In this document: positions 50,901 to 61,070 of the stretch, one piece after another
Layout of the letters: every line of letters starts with the position of its first letter
Numbering within the stretch: the stretch's first letter is position 1
Assembly: GCA_013398615.1 (NCBI GenBank)
Contig: VZSR01000479.1
Span: 2,616,740-2,680,739, forward strand
Reading direction: 5' to 3'
DNA: 64,000 nt
Source of the DNA: Brachypodius melanocephalos
Lineage: Eukaryota; Chordata; Aves; Passeriformes; Pycnonotidae
Notes under the pieces: generated by a model
Told to the model about the DNA's origin: nothing
Databases searched by the model: none
The model's input: the letters and a program-made list of their open reading frames with translations, nothing else
Position numbers and translations under genes: made by a program

Positions 50901-53900
50901 GCTCTGCAGGGAGGGTGGGAACCCTTCCTGCAGGGAGAAGTTTTCCTCTGGCCTGCACTCTGAAAATGTGTCACACATGCATTTAACCTCTCTGCTGCAT
51001 ATTCTGGGCACAGTAGCTGCATGGTCTTAAAACTGTATTTTGTTCAGGAATTAAAACCTTTTAGTATTACTGAGTAGTCTGTGATACTCAGCTGAGACGA
51101 AGTTCCCAGACCCAGCCTCTGATTTACAGATACTTTCTACTTCACATTTTAGTTTAGTTAAACATTTGGCATATTGTAAATGTGTGTTATTTACTGAGCA
51201 GCAGTTGCTGGGTCCTGGCATTGTGACATTCCCATAGAAATGTTCCTGCTCCTCCTGCCCTGTTCCTTTGCCACTTACAGCAACCACTTCTGCCACAAAC
51301 TGTTGGTGGTGAACAGCTCAAAAAAGGCAAAGGGAAGAGATTGTCCTGATGAATACAATTAAAGGGAAAAAGTACTCTTTCTACATCTCCCACAATTAGG
51401 AATTTGTGTGCTATCTACAGCAGCTGCATTGTGAGAGGTCTCAGAGCATTTTGCATATATTTTCTGACAGTTTATGCATTTTCCAAGACATAAAAATCAC
51501 TGAACATTGACTACTTAGCATAACAGACATTTAGCAGACACTTTTTTTCCTACAAATTTGTTTTCTGCAATGCAGAGTATTTTGGAGTTGATGTATGAAA
51601 CCTTTAGGAAGACAAATTATTTCTTATGAATTTTACTGTCTCGACAATGCCAAAAAGAGATGAAAATGAGCCTTTTGTTCCACAAATAGGCTGAACACAT
51701 ATGTCATCGATGCCATAAAGAGAATAAGTGAACTCAGAACACCATACATCTTTATTTTGTTTACTTAAGATACTAATTTAGAACTTATAAGTTAAAGAGA
51801 TTTTCTTACATCTATGTTCCAGTCTAATGTTATAAGACTTTGTGTGTAGGTTGTTACAATTCAGGTTTTTAAATGTCTTTTTTTAATTCTGTTTTCACAT
51901 ATTTTTAGTTAGCACAAACTGTATTATCACCCAAAGGTTCTCCTTTTTTATTTTTATTTTGTCTGTTTGTTTGTTGTTGCTTTTGGTTTTTGTTTGTATG
52001 CTATCAAGGCTCTAGAAGTACTTTAATCAAATTTCCCCAGCTACTTTTGAGTTCCAAGAAGGTCAGAACATTTTCTTTCTTTAGAAGATTATTTTCCACT
52101 TTTTCCTCTGAGATGACTCCTGAATGCTTCAATTTCCATGAAATGTGTGATGCAGCTGTTGACTGGATAAAGCTGGGAGTATTTGCAGCTGGATCTACAC
52201 ATGCTGTGCATGTTGCCAGAAAAGCCAATTTGCTTCTGAGAACATCTAATGCCTTTGAAATCCAAGTTTGCTAGGGTTCCACTTTCTTTTTTCATGGGCA
52301 GATATTGAGTGCACACCTTTCCATGCAGGTATTGTGATCAAGAATATCTGCTAAGAACAATATGGGGAATTTCTACCATCCCCTTTGGGTTCTTGGGTCA
52401 TGCAGGAGGATGGGGGGAGATCTTGGATGGAAAATAAAGGCTAGTCAGGGCTACATGAATACAACGATTTTCTGTTATAAATTAGATCTGAGACGGACAT
52501 GGGTTGTCCCATGAGATTCCAGTGTGGATGTGCACACCCAGCTGTGTGCTGGGATTTTCTCACAGCTGGCACTCCCAGCTGTGACTGAGAATGTGATGGG
52601 AGATGGGAGTTTACAAGCATTTTCAGGTCTGCTGGAATAAGTGCATGTTGTTGGTAGATTCTCCTTTACCACGTACAGTGTTGGGGTTTCTTTATTCCTT
52701 GTGCAGCTGCCATTGTTCAGATTGGCTGGAGTTTTTTGCCCCTGTGCTTTCAAGGATTCTCTTGCAGCTGCTACAGGATCTGCTGGAAGGAGGCTTAAGT
52801 TCTTAGGCTGCACTAAGGTCCAGATTTGCATCTCTCTCACTTTTGAGCAAGGAAGTTCCAGAAAAGTAGGTGGAATAATACATGAAAATAGCTGTAGAAA
52901 GCAGGATCAGCATTAATCAACTGAGGTGTATTAAAAGATTATGGGTCAGTACTCCAAGGGTGGATCAGTGGCATTTCATTAAAGATAATGAATCTACTGT
53001 GAGTTGAACTGGCTGAAGTTTTGGCTCTAGGTCACACAAAAATATGATATATAGGTATTCTGCCTGAAGAATTTACCCGCTTTGAAGCTTTATACTGTGA
53101 AGGATTTTGGGTGGTTTATCAGTAAGTACTTTTTAACCATGAATATCTGCAGTGGTATGAAACTCCATGACTCTTCAAATATCTAAAGTTGCTTTAATAT
53201 GCTCCACATTTCAGAAAATTAATTTTACTTTTTTTCTTTTTTAGTAAAGTGGTTTTTCTTTTGAAAGCAGAAGAATGTGAGTGAGAGAAAACTTGTCAAG
53301 ATTATGACAACCTTCACATGTCTTAAATCTATTCATGAAGTTAACAAGTCAAGGTTTCAATAGTGGTGGTATTTGGCAGTATTGCACAATATCCTTGTCT
53401 ATTCTTGCTTTTCTTGTCTGTTGTGACACTAACGTGAAAGATACTATGCAAGTCGTGCTATACAAACTTAAATAGCATCTAATAGCATAATTTGGTTAAT
53501 AATTCCTTCATTCAGGAAAAAAAAATGGGAGAATTCTGTTAAATCTCATAATTCACTGATTTCATATCAGCAGAATTTTAAATACTGCCATATTAATCCC
53601 TATATATTTGTTTTAGGAAAGCATAGATTCACCAGATCATTTAAATGTATAAATAACTATAATTAGACAATGTATTTTGGGAGTATATTTTGAAAGAGAA
53701 TTTAGACCACTTTATAAGTGGCCAGTCTGGACAGTGTTTTGTTTTTATGGTTGTCTCCAAAAATGATAGAAATCAGTATAGTCACAGTGGGGCCAGCGCA
53801 AGACTTTGAAAAATTGGGGGATCTGCTTAACACCGACAATCTTTACTAGAGGCTATATTTATATTATTTTCATTTACAGCCTGATCTCCTAGTCTGCTGA

Positions 53901-53942
53901 ACGTCTGTGGAAAGCACAAGCAGAAGAGAGGAGCAGAGCAGG

Positions 53943-54023
53943 ATGGACTCCCTTCATCTTAATCAGAAAACATCATTTGCTAAACAAGCTTTGACAGCCA
54001 TAAAATCTTCTGAGATGGAGAAG
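53943..54023 (+). CDS. First coding exon of an unidentified small gene
   Basis: The exon appears to start at 53880, after the acceptor 'atattattttcatttacag'. An in-frame TGA at 53898-53900 lies upstream of the ATG at 53943. The start has a strong Kozak context (A at -3, G at +4). Twenty-seven codons follow, beginning MDSLHLNQK and ending EMEK, then the donor AAG|GTACAG at 54024. The exon ends in phase 0 and the candidate at 55039 starts in phase 0. The acceptor before 53880 implies a further 5' non-coding exon to the left. I do not recognise the protein: hydrophilic, Lys/Ser-rich, no signal peptide. Alternative: exon of a long non-coding RNA with a chance frame. Confidence 0.4.
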
Positions 54024-55038
54024 GTACAGACAAACGGTGGTTTGACTATTATGTAAGGAATGATTCCTCCTTCTATCGCTAGTGTTTATCAATATATTTT
54101 CTGGAGTACTGTCTATTGAAGCCAGCATTTGCAGGCCAAAAAGGAAAGCGGGTACAAACGAGGGCACACCAACAAATGAATCATGAGTGTATTCAAGCTC
54201 CAGAACACCCAGTGCAGCAGAAGAGAGGATTTGAGTCAGTCCAGGAGACTGAGAGGAACATGCATGGAACATGTGCTTCATGAGAGGCAGCTGGTGACAG
54301 CCCTGCCTCCCTGTGCCAGGGAGTGTCAGGAGTGTCCAGTGCTTTCAGCCAGGGTCAGCCGTGTCATGCTGTCACCAGATCAAACACAGACCCGTTGTTG
54401 TTGTGTCTTTCTGGTCTCTAGGATGGTGAAGTTTCCCACTCCAACTTCTGCTTTTCCTGAGCCACTCCAACAGATTCATTGCAGAGATGTTCTGTTTGGA
54501 AGTGAAGATTGGATATTAGCACAGAACTGTTTCTGCTTGCTCCTGCCTTGCTTAAATTAGACAGCATTTACTCCAGGGGACTGTAGCAGTCTATAAAGCA
54601 GGACACTTTATGGAGGGCCATTAATAATAGCTGCTCATGTTTTATTTTAATCTTGTATGGAACCATTTTCTTGAGATAGAACTCAGGCTAGAATTTAAAT
54701 CTCTTTACTGAAGAGCTACCAGCTTTCAATTTTGCAACTAAACCCTACAATGCAGTCTGTATCAGAAGGCTGCTTGCAGTGGAATATATGAAGCTGTGTT
54801 TCACAGAGAGTATCATGGACCAGTTCCTCCATTGTGCAGAGAGAACAGATTTCTGCATTCTTGCTTGCTAACTATTTCTAATTATATTCATTTCAGTGAA
54901 ATGAATATTAATGGTTCTAATGTATTTAATAAAGTTTGTTCTTGATTTCTTTTCCCACTTCAAATTAATTTCTCTTCTCATTTAATTAATTTAAAGAGAT
55001 TTTACTTCATGTAAGTTAATTACATTTTTTCCTTTTAG

Positions 55039-55130
55039 AGGGAAAACATTTCAGATGATAAGTACTATTATTTTAACAAATATAATGAGGGCATGCAGCA
55101 TCCTGAAGATGAATTTCTTTATCCTTTTCT
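55039..55130 (+). CDS. Second coding exon of the same candidate gene
   Basis: A 92-nt segment lies between a strong acceptor (TACATTTTTTCCTTTTAG) and a strong donor (TTTTCT|GTAAGTG). In phase 0 it reads 30 codons without a stop, including DDKYYYFNKYNEGM and EDEFLYPF, then two bases of a Leu codon. The residue mix (acidic, aromatic, Lys) looks protein-like, though one other frame is also open. It is in frame with the exon ending at 54023, about 1.0 kb upstream. The product is unidentified; no domain recognised. Confidence 0.45.
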
Positions 55131-57594
55131 GTAAGTGTTGTGGGCAAGCCTCATTTATATTGTAATATTTCAAATCTTCTATCAGCTAAGGTATGAGCTA
55201 TTAACACATCTGAAAAATTTGCATATGCTGATCAGCTGTGCCATGCACTGCTGATGCAGTAATGTGTGCATTAGAGACAGATACAACTTTTTTTAGGCTA
55301 AAGCTTTTTCAGTTATTAAGGTAAATATAAAAATGTTTGTAAATACCAAGATAAATATAATATATACTCTGAATGTCATGGATATAAACAGTAATAAGTT
55401 TCTTCCATAATATATTTTTTTCATCTCTAGGACATACCTAAAAATTTCATAAATACATTTCAGCAAAAACTTACATGTGTTTATAAACCCTCAGAGGTCA
55501 AACTGAATTTTATAACAGTTTCAACCAGTGACACAGAAATAACAAATTCACACTAATGGAGTGGATGATGATTTATTGAAACGCTTCTGTTTGTCACAGG
55601 AATACTGTGGACACATGAAACACCAATATATTAATACAAATGACAGGAGTATATACTAAGAAAGTCTCTTGAAATCATCCTAAAAAGTTCTGCCCAAGAA
55701 AAAAAAGGGCTGCTGTGAAAAACAATCTTTTCCATGTGCTTCTTTTCTCTTCCAGTACTTCCATAGTCCTAGGATAGCTGTACACTGCAGGGCTGGCCCT
55801 AAAACCGTGGCAGAAAATCTCTCAGATGAGAGCCCATAGTCCAACCTCTGTCACACCCTCAGCAGTGCTTCCTCACACCCATGGAGCTGGGCTGTGACCC
55901 CTTCCCTGCTCCAGATCCAACATTGCAGAGGATGGAGTGGATGGAGTGGTCCATTGAAGCTGGACAGGTGATGACATGCTGCAGCTGCTGTGGTGACACT
56001 CAGCAGACTTTGGTCTGACTAAAGGAGCATCTGCTCACATCCTTCCCACCCATCTGAGCCAAGATTTCCTTCAGACAAAGGGAAGGAACTCCAGAGCTCT
56101 GCACTGCACCTCCCAGGAGCCCCACAGAGCTGTGTAGGTGGGACACAGAACCCTTCTCCATCCCAGCCTGCAAGGATTTGTCTCTCCCAGTTCCAGGAGC
56201 ACTCACAAGTCCCCATGCAAAGCCAGGTGACAGGGTCAGAACACCTCAGTAATTTCTGGGCAGGGAGGGAGAGGATGAAATGTGAGATCAAGGTAGAAGT
56301 ATGCTGGATTAGTGTAGAAGAACACTGAATGATTTCAGTGTAGACCTGCAGAAGGCAGAGATCAAACATGCATATTCCACAGAGGGAATATGGGAAGACA
56401 TCTGAGAGCTACCAGTACCTCTGTTACTTATTCTTGAGTCACCTGGGAGGGTGGTCAGGTTGTCAGTGTGACTAAAAGCTGGTCCTGGGCTTGTGCCTAA
56501 AACCTCAGGCAGCCTCCAGTGGCACAGGTGAACAGCAGAATTATGTTCAGGTTAGAGGTCTCAGGTGAGAACATCTGGTGAGAGAGGGTCAGGACCTAAA
56601 GAAGAAGCTGGGCTAGCTCTTACTTCACAATCTGCATATACACAGAGAAAGATTAAGATCTCATAAACTCACTTCTATGAGGAGAGGCCAGTGAAGACCT
56701 TTGGTTTGCTCTGCAAATTAATGCTTTAATTGTTAACAGCATGAAGAGTCAGAAGGCTGAGAAACCTCATGAAAAGTTAAGTGCAGTTGATCCTGTGAGA
56801 TTTTATCTGCTGCTCTGATGTAGGAGATTTTTGGAAGAGGGTGAGGGAAGAAACAATTCAAAGAACAAATATATGGGAGAGAAAAACAAGAGCAGAGGAA
56901 ATTAGTAATAAGATTTTGTGAGCAGATATGATGTGATTTAATGTGATTGCATGTCACTGAGGGATGATCAAGAAATTCATCAAATTCACTGCAAACAAAA
57001 ATGTCATGAGCAGCTCCAGCAGTGACAGAGGTCAGTATGAGTGGTACATGATCAGTGTGAACATCTTGCTGTTCTTGTCTGCAGTAGATAAACAATGCTG
57101 AACTGGGCAATAGTGCTAGCCACACCAGCTTTTAGTAAAAAAACCTGGTCTATAAATATTGCTCACCACTCTCTTGAGGGTTTAGACTGGTGATAATGCA
57201 GGCCTTCAAAGATTAAATAAAATTTTTGAGTAATCCTCCATACAGGTATAACTATGGGTTTGCAGGGGAAGAGGAGAGAATAGAGGAGAGAAAGAAAAAT
57301 GTAATTTCACTTCTGTGTGATTTTTATAATGTTTCCAGGCATTCTAGTGATTTATAGAAACAGAAACAGTCATCATAAATTGGCAAGGGTACAAGAAGAA
57401 TAAGCTAATGAAAGATGAGATTAATAGCAGTCATAGATGCTTAAGGGATCAATGATGTATTGGTGCTATTTCTTTTTCAATGTCACATGCTGTGCTAGTG
57501 CATTAGGCCAGATGATATCTAATGACAATGACCTATAATCTTCTCTCTTCCCTCAATGCCTTGCTAATATTTTACTGAAGGTTTTGTGCTGCAG
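55131..57594. other. Candidate intron and GC-richer segment
   Basis: Sequence between the second and third candidate exons. From about 55740 to 56250 GC content rises visibly, with many CAG, CCC and GGG words but few CpG, unlike a CpG island. Frames inside it (for example 56019-56369 on the minus strand, 116 codons) are Ser/Cys/Leu-rich without a domain. It may be an unrecognised old repeat. A GGATGGAGT doublet occurs near 55930. Confidence 0.35.
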
Positions 57595-57814
57595 ATTTAA
57601 ACAGAACTTTTCCAGCTGCAGGAGGAAGGTTCAAAGACACTTTCTGGTGCTTGGTACAGAGAAAAAGAGGCTGCTGGATTTAATCATTACTCATAATCCT
57701 CTCAAACCAGTCAAGCTCACAACAGCAGTGAGAGAAAGTGACAGAGATCTTGCCTTGGTGAAGGATAATAATTGTCACATTCTAGTGCATGGCCCCTTCC
57801 CTTCCCATTCCTAA
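57595..57814 (+). CDS. Possible terminal exon of the candidate gene, or decayed LINE endonuclease piece
   Basis: After the acceptor GGTTTTGTGCTGCAG the frame required by the preceding exon (one base completing Leu, then codons) is open for 72 codons to TAA at 57812-57814. The three exons together would give a protein of 130 residues (390 coding bases). Its middle reads RLLDLIITHN, and 13 residues later SDRDLALV. That spacing resembles the end of the apurinic endonuclease domain of CR1/L2-type non-LTR elements (LLDL...TN...SDH), with the catalytic His replaced by Arg. So this could be an exon, an exapted LINE piece or an unrelated LINE fossil. No AATAAA lies within the next 1 kb, which weakens the terminal-exon reading. 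Confidence 0.25.
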
Positions 57815-60800
57815 TAAGCCTGCACCAGGAGGGGACCATGTGCCACAACACCAGAGGAAGGTGCAACAGGTTCCAGTTAGGGTCTGTATTAATGTGTTTA
57901 ATATTAACTGCTCAGGCTTGCTCTGCTCCTTAGTGACAGCTTTTCTAGACCATTTTTAGTGCAGGACACTCCACTCGTCTTGTCAAACCTGATTTATTGC
58001 TTCTGTTGGGTTATTGTGCTTCTTGCCAAAGAACTGTTCCTGGCTTTGGATCCTGTTCCTGTCTAATGGGCTGCATTTGCTGTCTAATGCCAGCCCTGTT
58101 CAGTAAGCTATTCTTGCTGACTGATCCCACCCCCCACTTCTTTTGCTGTCAGATCCTGTTGTTTTTGTAACCAATTCCTTTCTTTTCCATTCTGTTTATG
58201 ATTTGCTCTTATCTATTTGCACTGCCTGGCCCTGGGACTCTCAGATCATTTCTTGCTGCCTGGATTTGGTGTCCAACACACGGCTGCCCCACAGTTATCC
58301 TTGCTGTGTTCTCAGTCCCTCACTAAGCAAACAGCTGCATGGCTGCCTGTTCCTGAGTTCCAGCTGTCTGCTCAGCTGTTCTTGCAGAGTTATCCTTCCC
58401 ATGGTGTAATCCTATTGTCAGGAGCTGTGGGATCAATTCTTTTTTGCACAGATCCTCTGGATTTGTAATTATATATTTCGTATATCATCTAGTTAATCCT
58501 CTGACACTGTTCCAAATATCTGAATATCTTCCTCTTTCTCCTTTCTTTCTTTGTTCATGTTTAATTTCAGTCTGCCTTGATCACACTCCACTTATCCAAC
58601 AGATTCCTTTCTTCTGATTTCTCATCAGCTGCCCTTTAGCATCTATTTTTACTTTCACAGCTTCTGCTAGTCGAAGATTCTGATGTGGAAGTTGCTATTC
58701 CTGCAGCCCCATGTCTACCACCATCCGTTTAATCATCTCTATTGTCTGCTGCTCCTGCTATTCAATCAGCAGTGGGTTTGGGTTTTTTTTTTTTCCTTTT
58801 GTGCAGGCCTTCAATGATCTGATCAGTTCTGTCTGTCATATGATTGCCCCTGGTTATCATTCCTACTGGGTAATCACCACAAGGAACTCTTTTCTTGCAC
58901 AGGCTTGGATAATTATCTGCTCCTGCCAGTTCTGGTGACTTTCTCAAGCCCACAGAATGGAGTCACAGAGTTCATGTTGCAGTAATGGCATTGCTGGACT
59001 TTGTGGGGTCGCTATCCTGGAGTTAAATATATAAATGGATATTCTTAGATAAAAGTTTTACAAAGAGATGAGTTTCACCGTGCAATGAAATGAAAAGTTT
59101 CTATCCTCTCCCTTCTCTTTGCCATATTGTTCCCTTTCACATATTCCTCTGTTTATCTGGTAAATAAGTAACAGCTCTTCATCAGTCAAGAACATGTCCA
59201 TCAAGGCTGTGTTCCTCTTTCAATTCATTTTTCCTTCTCATTACTTATCCAGCCATCACAGCTCGGCTGATCCCTGGTTCACTGCTGTATTATGGTATAA
59301 AATCAGAGAACAAAATTCAGCTGATGTAAATTATTGTAGTTCACTGACTCCAGTGGACCCCAATAATTAAGACAGTCAGCTCAAAGTCTCTGGAGGAGAA
59401 GACACATGCTGTGGCTAAAGAGTACTGTCTCCTGTTGCTGGCTGAGAAAAGTAGATTGATTATCTTTGCTTTCCAGTAGAATATTAGGAATTAGTCGAGC
59501 ACATAATAGTTTCACTAAGAGCTTTAAAAGATATCAGAAAGGGAGATGCCTATTTCACAATTCTGCAGAAATCTTTGGAGTTCTGTATGGGAGGAGCTTG
59601 TCTTTCCTTCCTTAAGGAATTTTTTCCCTCAAACAGGTCTCAGGGGGAATGGCCAAGGTTACATTTGGTGCTTTACCTCTCAAGGTGTGACTGCCTGAGT
59701 TACAATGCTGATTTATTCTTGGAATATTTTAATCAGCTGCTAAATTTGACCTCAGCTTGTGGCACATAAAACCATTTTGCCATAACCTCTCTGATATTGG
59801 GGCTCCTTAGGGTGAAAAAGTCAGAACGCTCCTGAATCTGGACAAGTATTTAAAGCTATCCATGTAGGAACAAAATGTTTGATTTTTTTCTTGACAGTTG
59901 TTATACTTCAGGGAAGGAAACTAGAATTAAGAAACTTATATCCCTTAAAATTAATTCTTCTGTTGAAGAACTTGGAGGGGTGCAAAATTTAGAGTTAGCA
60001 AGTTTTACAGCAGAAGGGTGGATGAGACAGCTGCCTGAAGAACCTCTCACTCTTATCTTTTATGATTGCATTCACACTGAGTAAACTGTGATGTGTGAAG
60101 TTTTATAGAAAGTTATTCACTTTTCAGGTAGCCTCCCACATGCTGGTATATTTTTCCATAACTTTCAGATCCATAAATGCTGAAAGATTGGACGAATGGA
60201 GAAATTGGTAGAAAGTAAATTATGCCATACAGTTCACAATTTTGAGAAATATTTGAACTTAGGTGTTTGGGTTGGGGTTTTTTTTCCCATCAAATGCATG
60301 TATAGTTAGAATAAAAACTTTATTTTAGAATTTAGATGAACATAATTTCAGAGTCTGCCTGTGTATAACACTGTGGGATTTTTTTAAAGAGAAAAAAATG
60401 AACTTGTAAATACAAAATAGAATCTTGTGCTATCAATAGCTTTTCATATTAAAGCAGTAGGTAAACTTAATTTTTCTGGTATTCCTATAGTCCTTCATTG
60501 ATCAAATAGCATTACCCCATGCTTGTCATATCAATTGATAGCACTGGCTTTGGCTATGACAACCAGTAAATATTACATCCCTGTACACAGATGGACTTCA
60601 AATCTATGTCTGATTCCAAAGCAGACCACTGCCCAAAATCTCCACCTCTGCACCCATTTCTCTGGGCTGTCTCAGTACTTTATAGGCACTTCTTGGACAC
60701 TTCAGGGTCATTTTCTTATCAGCTCAGCTCTATTTAACATAATGTCTTAAACCTATGTTTAAGTGATGTGACGTTAGGTTTTTAAGAATTCGTGTAAAGT

Positions 60801-61022
60801 GTAAGTAGAGTATTTATTTTCAAGTTTAATACATTGCAAAGGCCTAAAAAGTGTTTTTGTTTTGCTTATGCTCTCCCTGATTCTAGGGAAAAATCCCACA
60901 GAACAAACAGACAATGTGGAACTCCTTCCTGCACAGTTTGCAGGTGTGGAAATAATATTTTCAATTTACACCCTTGATTATACAGTTGTGATTTTTATAT
61001 CTCTTTTGGCAAAGACATAGAG
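57815..61022. other. Gene-free stretch with a pyrimidine-skewed block
   Basis: From about 57900 to 58960 the plus strand is strongly C/T-skewed, with recurrent GATCCTGTT, CTGTTCCTG and TTGCTGTCT words but no fixed period. It may be a decayed repeat I cannot name. The remainder is ordinary AT-rich sequence with short chance frames. Confidence 0.4.

Positions 61023-61070
<48 letters not shown>
61023..61070 (+). repeat. (AGAT)12 tetranucleotide microsatellite
   Basis: Twelve perfect AGAT (GATA-family) units with no interruption. Perfect arrays of this length are usually length-polymorphic in populations. Confidence 0.97.

Larger units (their letters stand above)
33383..53879. other. Long stretch without a confident gene
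   Basis: About 20 kb of AT-rich sequence with no mobile element I can name. Two weak plus-strand exon candidates are listed separately as observations (34509-34533 and 47898-47969). Minus-strand frames of 107 codons (40006-40329 and 49141-49464) and 121 codons (52475-52840), and plus frames of 146 (37155-37595) and 118 codons (46105-46461), show no domain, no family resemblance and no splice support; I take them as chance. Small repeats: a direct duplication at 38830-38870 and an A-rich tract at 44682-44712. Confidence 0.5.
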
